DNA of 64,000 nucleotides from Aquirufa aurantiipilula. Lineage in GTDB: Bacteria > Bacteroidota > Bacteroidia > Cytophagales > Spirosomataceae. Position numbers and translations under genes: made by a program. This document shows positions 20,359-29,729 of this stretch, piece after piece. Below the pieces are notes generated by a model, which ran no database searches, was not told where the DNA came from, and saw only the letters and a program-made list of their open reading frames with translations. The first letter of the stretch is position 1. The number at the start of each line of letters is the position of its first letter. The stretch spans positions 1 through 64,000 of the forward strand of contig NZ_JAANOG010000011.1 of assembly GCF_019923745.1 (NCBI RefSeq). Reading direction: 5' to 3'.

Positions 20359-20713
20359 AAAATTGCCCCGTTTGCAATAATACCAAGGTACAGGATTCAT
20401 CTGTCTCTATCCCCTCCTCTTCCAGGTTCCTCTTCAGTATTTCATTTTCGGTTCCAGGGTTAAAAATCACCCTTCTTGGATGTATTTTTTTAAGATATTC
20501 CAATAAGCCTTCTTGATTTTGTGGGCCAACATACAAGGTAACCGTATCAATATTCTCTTCTACCCAATCATTGGGATGAATGGTTGCCCCTAATAACTCT
20601 CCTTTTTTAATTCCCACTAGTACTATTTCATGCCCTTTTTGGTGCAATAGATGAGCGGCTAAATAGGCATATCGTTGAGGATTTGTTGAGGCACCGTAAA
20701 CTAATACTTTCAT
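20357..20713 (-). CDS. CoA-binding domain protein (YccU-like)
   Basis: A 118-residue single Rossmann-type domain of the CoA_binding_2 family. VLVYGASTNPQRYAYLAAHLL is the nucleotide loop, GATIHP and VTLYVGPQNQEGLLEYL follow, and RVIFNPGTEN is the conserved strand before the last helix. Members bind CoA, but a physiological role is not established. It is monocistronic, convergent with purS. Confidence 0.78.
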   Translation of the reverse strand: MKVLVYGASTNPQRYAYLAAHLLHQKGHEIVLVGIKKGELLGATIHPNDWVEENIDTVTLYVGPQNQEGLLEYLKKIHPRRVIFNPGTENEILKRNLEEEGIETDESCTLVLLQTGQF

Positions 20714-20775
20714 ATAATTAAAGAGAATTAATAATTAACAATATTAATTATTCTTTTTCGTTTTGAGCTAAACTT

Positions 20776-20806
20776 TTGCAATTCAAGGAATATAATTAAA
20801 TTGCAA
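20776..20806. promoter_or_regulatory. inverted repeat upstream of the HNH-type gene
   Basis: TTGCAATT (20776-20783) and AATTGCAA (20799-20806) are perfect arms separated by 15 bases, 35 bases before the ATG of the NUMOD4/HNH gene. It could be an operator, possibly for the encoded DNA-binding protein. Confidence 0.4.
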
Positions 20807-20840
20807 TTACTACCGTTCTATAATACGTACAATTAATACT

Positions 20841-21413
20841 ATGACCGCCTTAAAAAACTATTGGAATGAGCAATGGAAGCGCATTCCATTCCCTGAATTT
20901 GACAACCAAATTCATTATGAAATCTCTAATTATGGCCGTGTAAAAAGCTTTCAAAACAATCCGGAAGGCGATTTAATACAAGGTTCTATGATTCAGGGGT
21001 ATCGATCTCTCAATATTCGATTTCAACAAAAATCTGCTAATCGGTACATCCATAAATTAGTGGCTGAATGTTTTGTCAACAAAAAAGACGAATCGGACAA
21101 TTTTGTGTTGCACTTAGATCATGACAAAATGAATAACCGAGCTGAAAATTTAGCTTGGGGAAATCGAAGTCTAGTCACTGCTCACAACAAGAACAATCCG
21201 AGTGTAATTAATCGACAGATTCCGAAAAGAACGAAAAATTACAAACTGACGGAAAGCAAAGTGTTGATGATCAAAAAGATGCTAAAATCGGAGAAGAGTC
21301 GATTCAAAATGATCGCTAAACAATTTGGCATTACGCATACTCAGCTAAACCGTATTCGTTCTGGTGAAAACTGGAAACATGTTAAATTAGAAGAATCTAG
21401 TGCAGCCATGTAA
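20841..21413 (+). CDS. NUMOD4/HNH-3 domain protein, free-standing homing-endonuclease-like
   Basis: Residues 14-60 form a NUMOD4-type DNA-binding motif (HYEISNYGRVKSF). Residues 69-108 match an HNH_3 fold (YIHKLVAECF...LHLDHDKMNNRAENLAW) with His71, His91, Asp93 and Asn98-Asn99 retained, so catalysis looks possible. The C-terminal part (136-183) resembles a helix-turn-helix of the kind ESKVLMIKK...MIAKQFGITHTQLNRIRSGENWKHV. There is no intron, intein or prophage around it, and its neighbours are ordinary metabolic genes. It may be a mobile nuclease gene or a domesticated DNA-binding protein. A terminator follows. Confidence 0.75.
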   Translation: MTALKNYWNEQWKRIPFPEFDNQIHYEISNYGRVKSFQNNPEGDLIQGSMIQGYRSLNIRFQQKSANRYIHKLVAECFVNKKDESDNFVLHLDHDKMNNRAENLAWGNRSLVTAHNKNNPSVINRQIPKRTKNYKLTESKVLMIKKMLKSEKSRFKMIAKQFGITHTQLNRIRSGENWKHVKLEESSAAM

Positions 21414-21415
21414 AT

Positions 21416-21447
21416 AAAAAAGGAGCGATTCTAATTCGCTCCTTTTT
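21416..21447. terminator. hairpin between the HNH-type gene and metF
   Basis: AAAAAGGAGCGA (21417-21428) and TCGCTCCTTTTT (21436-21447) form a perfect 12-bp stem with a 7-base loop. The genes on both sides converge on it, so it can serve both. Confidence 0.82.
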
Positions 21448-21448
21448 A

Positions 21449-22402
21449 CTAGAATAACGCCGATGCAATGGATCGGACACTATCTGATTTGCTCATGGTA
21501 TAAAAGTGCAAAGCGGGAACACCAGCTTGAATCAATTCTTTACCTTGTTGGATAGCCCATTCAATTCCTGCTTGTTTAATTCCTGCAGCATTAGAGGCCG
21601 ATAATACGGCCGAAGATAATTCCTGCGGAATTTCCAAGTGAAAAATGGCTGGCAAAACCTCTAATTGTTTGGCTGTCGCTAAAGGTTTAATACCTGGAAT
21701 AATAGGAACTTGAATGCCGATAGCCCTACATGCCTTGACGAAATCAAAGTATTTTTGATTATCAAAAAACATTTGAGTTACTACATAATCAGCGCCAGCA
21801 TCCACTTTTTGTTTTAAATAGTGTAAATCTGTTTCTAAAGAAACCGCTTCAAAATGTTTTTCAGGATATGCCGCTACTCCGACACAAAAATTCGTTGGAA
21901 AGGACTCTGTCTCTTCGTACAATAAATGTCCCTTATTCATCCGACTAATCTGTTCTACCAATTCATTGGCATAGGCATGTCCGCCCGATTTCGGAATAAA
22001 TCGATCTTCCCCTTTTTCTTGATCACCGCGTAAGGCAAGCACATTTTCGATTCCTAGGTAGTGTAAATCGATCAAAAAATCTTCTGTTTCTTCATGAGTA
22101 AATCCACCACAAATAACATGAGGAACTGCTTCTACTTTGAATTTTTGCATCAAAGCGGCACAAATACCTAAGGTACCAGGACGTTTCCTGATAGGTATTC
22201 GCTTTATTTCTCCATTTACTTCTTTTTCAATGAATTCTTCGCGATGGTAGGTTACCTCAATAAAAGGTGGCTTAAATTCCATCAATGGTTCTATATGTCC
22301 CATTAATTCCCCCAAGTGTTGACCTTTTACGGGTGGAATGATCTCAATGGAAAATAAGGTTTTGCCTCCAGAATTCTTAAAATACTCGGTAATTTTAGTC
22401 AT
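21449..22402 (-). CDS. metF: 5,10-methylenetetrahydrofolate reductase
   Basis: A FAD enzyme that reduces methylene-THF to 5-methyl-THF, the methyl donor for MetH. Motifs include FSIEIIPPVKG at the start, EVTYHREEF near 48, LALRGDQEKGEDRF near 118, and GADYVVTQMFFDNQKYF near 195. The 317 aa length matches bacterial MetF catalytic domains. Its ATG lies 3 bases after the metH stop on the same strand, so the two consecutive steps of methionine synthesis form one operon. Confidence 0.93.
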   Translation of the reverse strand: MTKITEYFKNSGGKTLFSIEIIPPVKGQHLGELMGHIEPLMEFKPPFIEVTYHREEFIEKEVNGEIKRIPIRKRPGTLGICAALMQKFKVEAVPHVICGGFTHEETEDFLIDLHYLGIENVLALRGDQEKGEDRFIPKSGGHAYANELVEQISRMNKGHLLYEETESFPTNFCVGVAAYPEKHFEAVSLETDLHYLKQKVDAGADYVVTQMFFDNQKYFDFVKACRAIGIQVPIIPGIKPLATAKQLEVLPAIFHLEIPQELSSAVLSASNAAGIKQAGIEWAIQQGKELIQAGVPALHFYTMSKSDSVRSIASALF

Positions 22403-22405
22403 ATA

Positions 22406-25400
22406 TTAAACATCGTAATTTAAAACTGGACTTAACCAACGTTCAATCTCCTCGACTGGCATCTGCTTACGCTGAGCATAATCCTCAATTTGATCTTTAG
22501 TAATTTTACCTAAACCATAATACGTGGATTTAGGGTGAGAAAAGTAAAATCCTGAAACAGATGAGGCAGGATACATGGCATAACTCTCTGTCAATTTTAT
22601 CCCTATTTTATCTTCCGCATCCAATAATTCGAATAGTCTTTTCTTTTCAGTATGGTCTGGACAAGCTGGATAACCCGGAGCAGGTCGAATACCCGTGTAC
22701 TTCTCAGCGATTAAATCTTCATTGGACAAATCCTCATCACGCTCATATCCCCAGAATTCCTTACGTACTCTTTCATGTAATAATTCAGCAAATGCCTCTG
22801 CCAAACGATCCGCAAGGGCCTTAACCATGATGGAATTATAATCGTCATGTGCCTTATCGTATTTATCCAATAGGGCTTCAATTCCAATACCTGCTGTAAC
22901 AGCAAAAGCTCCTACATAATCAGTTAATCCTGTTTCTAATGGAGCCACAAAGTCACTTAAACAGTGGTTTGCCAAATTTGCAGCTTTGACATTTTGTTGA
23001 CGCAAATGATGCAACCATTGACTTGAATCCGAGCTTGAATCCTTTTTTTGAATCTCATATTGAACATGGATATGCTCACCATGCTTTTCACATGCCACTT
23101 TATTTTCATTGACGGCAAAGTCATGTAAAATGATATCATCACCAAAAGCATTCGCTGGGAAAAATCCTAATGCAGCTTTGGCTTGCAGAGACTTATCTCG
23201 TATTATTTCTGCGAGTAAATCCTGTGCGTCTTGGAATAATTTCTTGGCTTCATGACCAACTACTGCATCATCAAAAATACGGGGGTATTTACCGCTCAAC
23301 TGCCATGTGGCAAAGAATGGGGTCCAGTCGATGTATTTAGCGATTTCAGCCAATGAATAATCTTCAAAATATTTTACTCCCAAGAAAGTAGGTTGATGAG
23401 CTTGAAAATCAGCCCAATCAATACCTCTTGATTTTTGCCTTGCTTGATCTATCGTCAAATAGTTTTTCTCTTGTTGACGCGCAGCATGTTGCACTCGAAT
23501 TTGAGCATATTCCTCCTTGATTTCGTTGAATATTTCCTTTTGAGATAATTCACTCTGCAATAATCGACCCGCCACAGGTACAGACCTAGATGCATCCAAC
23601 ACGTGAATAACAGGACCATCGTAATGTGGATCTATTTTGACAGCAGTATGCAAACGAGAGGTCGTGGCTCCTCCAATCAACAATGGAATGGTAAAGCCCA
23701 TGCGCTTCATTTCTTTGGCTACATAGACCATTTCATCTAAGCTAGGCGTAATTAATCCAGATAGTCCCACGATATCAACTTGATGTTCTTTGGCAGCAGC
23801 CAAAATCTTATCACAAGACACCATAACACCCAGGTCTATCACTTCATAGTTATTACACGCTAAAACTACTCCAACAATATTCTTTCCAATATCATGAACG
23901 TCGCCCTTAACAGTTGCCAACAATATTTTCCCAGCTGAAGAGCTCTCCCCAACTTGTTTTTCTGCTTCAATGTATGGCAATAAATAAGCAACCGCTTTTT
24001 TCATCACACGGGCAGATTTAACCACTTGAGGTAAGAACATTTTTCCAGCACCAAACAAATCTCCCACCACATTCATTCCGTCCATCAAAGGACCTTCAAT
24101 CACCTGAATTGGACGTTCTACTAACTTTCGCGCTTCTTCTGTATCTTCATCAATAAACTCAGTTAAACCCTTGATTAACGCGTGTTCAAGGCGTTTATTC
24201 ACAGGCAATTTTCTCCAAGCATCGTCGATAACTTGTTCTTTTCCTGAAGACTTAACTGTATCAGCAAAAGCTACTAATTTCTCAGTAGCATCTGGATTTC
24301 TGTTGAGAAGTACGTCTTCACACAAATCCCGCAATGGCTGAGAAATTTCATCATAAACACCTAATTGGCTGGCATTTACAATACCCATATCCATACCTGC
24401 CTGAATAGCATAATATAAAAATACCGTGTGCATAGCTTCTCTTACTACTTCATTTCCACGGAATGAAAATGAAATATTGGAAACCCCACCCGACACTTTG
24501 GCATAGGGAAGATTTTTCTTTATCCAGGCAGTAGCTTGAATGAAATCATTAGCATAATTATTATGCTCTTCCATTCCCGTGGCTACTGTCAGAATATTCG
24601 GATCAAAGATGATGTCCTGTGGAGGGAATGCAACCACATTGACTAAAATATCATAGGCTCTTTGACAAATTTCTATTCTGCGTTGATATGAATCCGCTTG
24701 ACCTTGCTCATCAAAGGCCATAACCACTACGGATGCACCGTATCTTTTCACTTTTCTAGCTAATTCAATAAACCGCTCCTCTCCTTCTTTTAAAGAAATT
24801 GAATTCACCACGGATTTACCTTGAACACATTTCAAACCGGCTTCTATAACTTCCCATTTGGAAGAGTCAATCATGATAGGCAAACGAGAAATATCCGGTT
24901 CGGACATCAATAAATTCAAGAATTGTGGCATCATTTTGACACCATCAATCATCCCTTCATCTAAGTTGACATCCAATATTTGAGCACCTCCATCCACTTG
25001 TTCTCTCGCAATCGCGATCGCTTCTTCAAAATTTTCTTCCCGGATTAAACGAGCAAATTTCTTAGAACCTGTCACATTACAGCGCTCACCGATGTTAACA
25101 AAATTGGTTAATTCAGTAATCTCCAAAGGTTCCAAACCAGATAGTTTTTGGTTTGGATTATTAGTTGGTAATTGATGAGGAGGGTATTTTGCGGCTGTTT
25201 CAGCAATTAAACGAATGTGATCCGGAGTAGTTCCACAGCACCCGCCAATGATATTGATAAAGCCATTTTGTAAATAATCTTCAATCACCGCCGCCATTTG
25301 TTCTGGACTTTGGTCATATTCCCCCATTTCATTAGGCAAACCCGCATTGGGGTGAGCCGAAACTAAAAAGGGTGATTTATCAGAAAGCGTCTTAATGTAT

Positions 25401-26167
25401 GGGCGCATTAAATCTGCTCCAAGGGCACAGTTTAATCCTACTGACAACAAAGGCATGTGCGCAATGGATGTCAAGAATGCCTCGGTAGTTTGACCAGAAA
25501 GAGTTCTTCCTGAAGCATCGGTAATAGTACCTGATACCATGACTGGTAAATAAGGCTTATCAGGATGTTGTTGGAAATATTGATCTATTGCAAATAATGC
25601 TGCTTTGGCATTTAAGGTATCAAATACGGTTTCGACTAATAGCAAATCAACACCTCCATCTACTAAACCTTTTACTTGTTCTTGGTAGGCTTCAACTAAT
25701 TCATCGAATGAAACGGCTCTAAAACCAGGATCATTGACATCTGGGGATAAAGATAAGGTACGGTTGGTAGGGCCAATGGAACCAGCCACATAACGTGGTT
25801 GATCTGGATTTTTTGAGCTAAACTCATCGGCAACTTCTTTGGCAATTTTGGCGGATTCAAAGTTTAATTCATACACCAAATCCTCCATGTGGTAATCTGC
25901 CATGGCAATGGAAGTGCCAGAGAATGTATTAGTCTCCGCAATATCTGCTCCTGCTTCAAAATATTTAGCATGTATTTCTTTGATAACATCCGGCCTGGTA
26001 ATGGATAATAAGTCATTATTACCCTTTACTTCATGAGGAAAGTCTTTGAACCTTTCTCCACGATAATCAGCATCTGTTAATTGATATTGTTGAATTAAAG
26101 AACCCATGGCACCATCTAGCACCAAGATTCGATCTTTCAATCGATCCAAAATATTTTGTTTCTGCAT
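22406..26167 (-). CDS. metH: cobalamin-dependent methionine synthase
   Basis: It transfers the methyl group of methyl-THF to homocysteine via cobalamin. Domains in order: the homocysteine-binding barrel (about 1-340, zinc Cys pair in [10 protein letters not shown]), the pterin-binding barrel (about 350-640, [14 protein letters not shown]), the cap and cobalamin domain (about 670-900, [11 protein letters not shown] with the cobalt-ligand His), and the C-terminal reactivation domain ([12 protein letters not shown] near 1170). All four modules are present in 1253 aa. I chose ATG 26167 ([13 protein letters not shown]), with GGAGAAGG upstream; an in-frame TTG at 26197 would add ten unlikely residues. 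No cobalamin riboswitch fits in the 100-base gap upstream. Confidence 0.95.
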   Translation of the reverse strand: MQKQNILDRLKDRILVLDGAMGSLIQQYQLTDADYRGERFKDFPHEVKGNNDLLSITRPDVIKEIHAKYFEAGADIAETNTFSGTSIAMADYHMEDLVYELNFESAKIAKEVADEFSSKNPDQPRYVAGSIGPTNRTLSLSPDVNDPGFRAVSFDELVEAYQEQVKGLVDGGVDLLLVETVFDTLNAKAALFAIDQYFQQHPDKPYLPVMVSGTITDASGRTLSGQTTEAFLTSIAHMPLLSVGLNCALGADLMRPYIKTLSDKSPFLVSAHPNAGLPNEMGEYDQSPEQMAAVIEDYLQNGFINIIGGCCGTTPDHIRLIAETAAKYPPHQLPTNNPNQKLSGLEPLEITELTNFVNIGERCNVTGSKKFARLIREENFEEAIAIAREQVDGGAQILDVNLDEGMIDGVKMMPQFLNLLMSEPDISRLPIMIDSSKWEVIEAGLKCVQGKSVVNSISLKEGEERFIELARKVKRYGASVVVMAFDEQGQADSYQRRIEICQRAYDILVNVVAFPPQDIIFDPNILTVATGMEEHNNYANDFIQATAWIKKNLPYAKVSGGVSNISFSFRGNEVVREAMHTVFLYYAIQAGMDMGIVNASQLGVYDEISQPLRDLCEDVLLNRNPDATEKLVAFADTVKSSGKEQVIDDAWRKLPVNKRLEHALIKGLTEFIDEDTEEARKLVERPIQVIEGPLMDGMNVVGDLFGAGKMFLPQVVKSARVMKKAVAYLLPYIEAEKQVGESSSAGKILLATVKGDVHDIGKNIVGVVLACNNYEVIDLGVMVSCDKILAAAKEHQVDIVGLSGLITPSLDEMVYVAKEMKRMGFTIPLLIGGATTSRLHTAVKIDPHYDGPVIHVLDASRSVPVAGRLLQSELSQKEIFNEIKEEYAQIRVQHAARQQEKNYLTIDQARQKSRGIDWADFQAHQPTFLGVKYFEDYSLAEIAKYIDWTPFFATWQLSGKYPRIFDDAVVGHEAKKLFQDAQDLLAEIIRDKSLQAKAALGFFPANAFGDDIILHDFAVNENKVACEKHGEHIHVQYEIQKKDSSSDSSQWLHHLRQQNVKAANLANHCLSDFVAPLETGLTDYVGAFAVTAGIGIEALLDKYDKAHDDYNSIMVKALADRLAEAFAELLHERVRKEFWGYERDEDLSNEDLIAEKYTGIRPAPGYPACPDHTEKKRLFELLDAEDKIGIKLTESYAMYPASSVSGFYFSHPKSTYYGLGKITKDQIEDYAQRKQMPVEEIERWLSPVLNYDV

Positions 26168-26267
26168 ATAGATATAAACCTTCTCCGAATCGTACAAAAA
26201 TTCGAATAATCACATAAAAATCTGATAAAGATACACCTTTTGCAGGTTTAGATAAAGGGAAATTAAT

Positions 26268-27020
26268 CTAAAGGAAGCCTAATTTCTTAATTTTTTCCAA
26301 ATCTGAGGGGCTATCTATTCCAACAGTTTCATGTTGAGTTTCGATTAGCTTAATTTGGAAACCATGTTGCAGCCAACGCAGTTGTTCTAGCATTTCTGCC
26401 TTTTCTAAACTAGAAACAGGCAATTGACTTAAGATTGGCAATATGTCTGCCCGATAGGCATACAATCCAATATGCTTAAAAAAGTGGTGATGATCAAACC
26501 AGTCTTCAGTGGCTACTCCACGTAAATAAGGTATGGTTTGACGCGAAAAATACAAGGCATTATGTTGGTCATCCATGACAACCTTGGGTACATTCGTGTT
26601 GAACAAAGTTAGTTCATCATGAATCTCTTTGACTAAGGTTAATATGGGGGCATTGCTTTCAAAACCAGAGCTTAGTTCTAGTAATTGATCTGGATTAATG
26701 AAAGGTTCATCTCCTTGAATATTGACTAGGTAATCTACTTGGCTATCCAAATACCCTAATATTTCTGCACAGCGGTCAGTTCCTGATTGATGAGCTGAAT
26801 CGGTCATCATGACTTCCGCACCAAATTTCTTAGCGACAGAAAAAATACGTTCATCGTCTGTGGCAATGATGATACGTTCCCATCCCGGAACCGAGGCCAC
26901 TTGATCATATGTTCGCTGGATCATGGGTTTTCCTCCCAAATCAACCAGTGGTTTTCCTGGAAAGCGAGTAGAAGCATACCGGGCTGGGATTACTGCTACG
27001 ACTTTTTTGCCTTGCATCAT
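26268..27020 (-). CDS. kdsB: 3-deoxy-manno-octulosonate cytidylyltransferase
   Basis: It activates KDO as CMP-KDO for the lipid A inner core. Motifs VAVIPARYASTRFPGKPLVD at the N-terminus, ATDDERIF near 65, VNIQGDEPFI near 100 and ETVGIDSPSDLEKIK at the end are diagnostic. The start is one of two adjacent ATGs (27020 or 27017), because the family begins with MxxKxVAVIPARYAS; an upstream extension into the divergent gene is unlikely. Length is 250 aa. Presence of kdsB implies KDO-containing LPS. Confidence 0.93.
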   Translation of the reverse strand: MMQGKKVVAVIPARYASTRFPGKPLVDLGGKPMIQRTYDQVASVPGWERIIIATDDERIFSVAKKFGAEVMMTDSAHQSGTDRCAEILGYLDSQVDYLVNIQGDEPFINPDQLLELSSGFESNAPILTLVKEIHDELTLFNTNVPKVVMDDQHNALYFSRQTIPYLRGVATEDWFDHHHFFKHIGLYAYRADILPILSQLPVSSLEKAEMLEQLRWLQHGFQIKLIETQHETVGIDSPSDLEKIKKLGFL

Positions 27021-27068
27021 ATTCAGATGTACGTTAATTGATAGAATATTGCCAAATTTGCACATTAT

Positions 27069-27848
27069 TTGCCTAGAAACCTTTCGTCCGACTTGAAAAA
27101 AAAATTCCATTACCGTTTTCCGCAACAAATCTGGAGCCTTGGCTATTGGGGGTCAAAAGATGCACCTAAGCTTTGGATTGAAGCGAAAGATGCTTCGCAA
27201 GGAAATTGGTATTCCTATGAATTTGGAAACAATGAAATCAACATTATTTCACCGGTTCCTTCACATCATAGCCATTTGCAATGGTTAAAAGGTAGAGAAA
27301 AATTAGGCTTATTTGTTCGTTTGCAATCTGGAAAAAATCCCGGAATTGAAGCCATTGAGGCTTATGAATTACAAAATGGGAAACGCCAATATGCCATAGA
27401 AAGCCAACAAGCGAAAGATTTGACAGAAGACCAACTCATCATCCAACAAGGAAATTCGGTTTTATTGATGGATGTTGATTCTGGAAAAATTCTAGAACAA
27501 CAAAAAGAATCACCCGATTTAACTAGTTTTCCCTATGAAAGTCCACATCATATAGAGGAAAGTCAGGAACAATTTAATGCCTTTAAACAATTTTTTAGTC
27601 TAAAATTCAGTTTACAGATTGCAAAGGGTTTGGATTATTGGGAGGGCAAGGATAAGCTAGTTTTTTCTTATTATCTTTACGATGGTGCTTGGAAAAACTA
27701 CCTTTTGGTATGCGATCATGAATTCCAAATTTTACTGCATGAACTATTGGAGGAAGGTGATTTAATGGGATATCATACCTTTCAAATTTCCCAAAACCAC
27801 CTATTATTTATTCAACAAAAACTACAACTTAAAATCTATGAATTTTAA
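27069..27848 (+). CDS. DUF4905-like conserved hypothetical protein
   Basis: I recognise no catalytic motif. The 259-residue protein is rich in W and Y with beta-strand-like segments such as SLGYWGSKDAPKLWIEAKD, NWYSYEFGNNEINIISPVP and LLMDVDSGKILEQ, suggesting a beta-propeller-like or all-beta fold. The resemblance to the Bacteroidota family DUF4905 is from memory. There is no signal peptide. Starts are TTG at 27069 or 27093; no ATG precedes residue 130. It overlaps the LysM gene by 11 bases, so it leads a five- or six-gene operon, and it is divergent from kdsB with a 48-base gap. Confidence 0.55.
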   Translation: MPRNLSSDLKKKFHYRFPQQIWSLGYWGSKDAPKLWIEAKDASQGNWYSYEFGNNEINIISPVPSHHSHLQWLKGREKLGLFVRLQSGKNPGIEAIEAYELQNGKRQYAIESQQAKDLTEDQLIIQQGNSVLLMDVDSGKILEQQKESPDLTSFPYESPHHIEESQEQFNAFKQFFSLKFSLQIAKGLDYWEGKDKLVFSYYLYDGAWKNYLLVCDHEFQILLHELLEEGDLMGYHTFQISQNHLLFIQQKLQLKIYEF

Positions 27849-28776
27849 ATCATCCATACTTTATCTATTTATTTGTTTGGTCATTTCCACACAGATTAAA
27901 GCCATTACGGTAGATTCTCTTGGTTTAAAAAAAGAAAATAATAAAACCTATATCGTATTCAAAGTAGGGCCAAAACAGTCTTTGTTTTCCATACTTCGTC
28001 GTTATAATTTATCCTTAACTGAATTCAAACAAGTTAACCCTGAAATTTCTATTCCAGTAAAAACAGGAGAATTGGTATTTCTTCCTTTACATTATTTAGA
28101 GGAAAGTCCGAGTATTCTTAAAACCATTGATAAACCAAATGAAACTAGTGTGGCGCCTGTGGCGAATGAAAAAACAGTTGTGGAAGATGGAAATAAATCG
28201 GATAAAGGAATTCACATTGTAGCTCGTAGACAAGGTCTTTTGACCATTGCCAATATGCATCAAGTAACCATGGCTCAAATCCGGAAATGGAATAATCTGA
28301 CTTCGGATCGCTTACAAGAGGGCCAACGATTAATCATTGCTGAACCAAGTGCGGCTACTAGTATTGATAAGTCTAGCTTACTACCCAACAAAACAGAGAA
28401 GATTCCTGCGACAGAAGCTAAAATTGATATGACTCTACCTGCTGCCAAAGAAAATCCTGCAGCGGCTGCTAGTGCTAATCCTGAGGGAGCAACAACACAA
28501 GAAGGAATTCGCAAGACCATAGAAACTGGAATTGCCGAACTTATTGACGTTCCTGATAATTCTGGCAAGTATTTGGCTTTACATAAATCTGCGCCAATTG
28601 GTACATTGGTTTTAGTCAAAAATTTAGCCAACAATCAAAGCATCTGGGTGAAGGTGATTGGAAGATTACCCAATACAGACAATAAGGTAATCATCAAATT
28701 ATCACCTAAGGCTTTTGAGCGATTAAATGCGGTAGACAAGCGTATTCGAGCTGAAATTAGCTATTTAGTTCAATAA
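27838..28776 (+). CDS. exported LysM and double-psi beta-barrel protein
   Basis: A signal peptide (about 1-22) is followed by two LysM-type peptidoglycan-binding segments (about 38-84 and 124-168). An Ala/Pro-rich linker leads to a C-terminal RlpA-like double-psi beta-barrel (about 225-310; ALHKSAPIGTLVLVKNLANN). RlpA lytic transglycosylases need a His and an Asp. Here the His is kept (His249), but the Asp position in the usual NDRGP motif reads IGRLP (Gly275), so catalysis is doubtful. It probably binds the cell wall as a structural or septal factor. It overlaps the preceding gene by 11 bases, and the next small gene starts one base after its stop. Confidence 0.78.
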   Translation: MNFKSSILYLFICLVISTQIKAITVDSLGLKKENNKTYIVFKVGPKQSLFSILRRYNLSLTEFKQVNPEISIPVKTGELVFLPLHYLEESPSILKTIDKPNETSVAPVANEKTVVEDGNKSDKGIHIVARRQGLLTIANMHQVTMAQIRKWNNLTSDRLQEGQRLIIAEPSAATSIDKSSLLPNKTEKIPATEAKIDMTLPAAKENPAAAASANPEGATTQEGIRKTIETGIAELIDVPDNSGKYLALHKSAPIGTLVLVKNLANNQSIWVKVIGRLPNTDNKVIIKLSPKAFERLNAVDKRIRAEISYLVQ

Positions 28777-28777
28777 G

Positions 28778-28942
28778 ATGGCGAAACGTAAAAGACCTAT
28801 TACTGCAGGAAATGTCGTATTTGAGATATTTTTTATCTTATCCTACCCTTTCATTGCCGTGTTTTCGGTGCTAGTCACTATCCTAGTTTGGATATTCTCT
28901 TTACCTTCCAAAATCATCGCATTCTTTGGTTCAAAAAAATAG
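28778..28942 (+). CDS. 54-residue membrane microprotein
   Basis: An ATG one base after the LysM gene stop opens a 54-codon frame ending TAG at 28940-28942. The product starts with a strongly basic MAKRKRP and has hydrophobic stretches at about 13-24 and 25-49 (VVFEIFFILSYPFIAVFSVLV, then TILVWIFSLPSKIIAFF), ending GSKK. The charge pattern suggests one or two membrane segments with a cytoplasmic N-terminus. The next gene begins 5 bases after its stop. Tight packing on both sides supports it as a real gene. I recognise no family. Confidence 0.7.
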   Translation: MAKRKRPITAGNVVFEIFFILSYPFIAVFSVLVTILVWIFSLPSKIIAFFGSKK

Positions 28943-28946
28943 GACG

Positions 28947-29729
28947 ATGCAGCAGGAACTAGCTGAGCTACTGAATAAGAAAGTGGCATTTTTCAATCAT
29001 CCTAGATTCATTGAACACGACCCTATTTCGATCCCACATTTGTTTAAAAAGCCTCAGGACATAGAAATAATGGGGTTTTGGATCGCCATGTTAGCTTGGG
29101 GACAGCGAAAAACGATATTACAAAAAGGTAGAGAGTTGATTGATTTAATGGATGGTGCTCCTCATGATTTTGTACTTAACCATCAATCACAAGATTTGAA
29201 GCGCTTTGAATCATTCAAACATCGAACCTTTAATAGTACTGATGCACTGTACTTTCTTTCCTTTTTTCAAAGGCATTATCAAGAACATGATAGTCTAGAA
29301 ATAGCTTTTACCCAAGGTGAATTTAATCCCGAAAATGAAAGTATAGAACAAGCATTGAATGGATTTTATACCTATTTTTTTGATTCAGAGTGGGCACCCC
29401 AAAGAACAAAAAAGCATGTATCAGCTCCCTCCAAAAACTCAGCATGCAAACGATTATGTATGTTTTTAAGGTGGATGGTCAGAAATGATCAAGCAGGAGT
29501 TGATTTTGGTATTTGGTCAAAAATTCAGCCTCATCAATTAATTTGCCCATTGGATGTACATTCGCAAAGAACTGCAGAAAAATTGGGATTGGTCAATGCC
29601 GGGCCTACCCATTGGAAGAAAGCCTTAGACCTAACTCGAGTTTTAAAACAATTTAATCCAATAGATCCCGTGCAATATGACTTTGCCTTATATGGCATGG
29701 GAATCGAAGAAAAAACACTATGGAAATAA
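28947..29729 (+). CDS. TIGR02757-family protein of unknown function
   Basis: A 260-residue cytoplasmic protein. DIEIMGFWIAMLAWGQRKTIL, FKHRTFNSTDALYFLSFFQ and CKRLCMFLRWMVRND are segments that I associate with TIGR02757. The Lys/Arg-rich helix (KKHVSAPSKNSACKRLCMFLRWMVR) and the HhH-like spacing near PLDVHSQRTAEKLGL suggest nucleic-acid binding, but no activity is known to me. The ATG at 28947 is chosen over an in-frame TTG at 28926 that lies inside the microprotein gene. It overlaps the aldose epimerase gene by 10 bases. Confidence 0.78.
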   Translation: MQQELAELLNKKVAFFNHPRFIEHDPISIPHLFKKPQDIEIMGFWIAMLAWGQRKTILQKGRELIDLMDGAPHDFVLNHQSQDLKRFESFKHRTFNSTDALYFLSFFQRHYQEHDSLEIAFTQGEFNPENESIEQALNGFYTYFFDSEWAPQRTKKHVSAPSKNSACKRLCMFLRWMVRNDQAGVDFGIWSKIQPHQLICPLDVHSQRTAEKLGLVNAGPTHWKKALDLTRVLKQFNPIDPVQYDFALYGMGIEEKTLWK

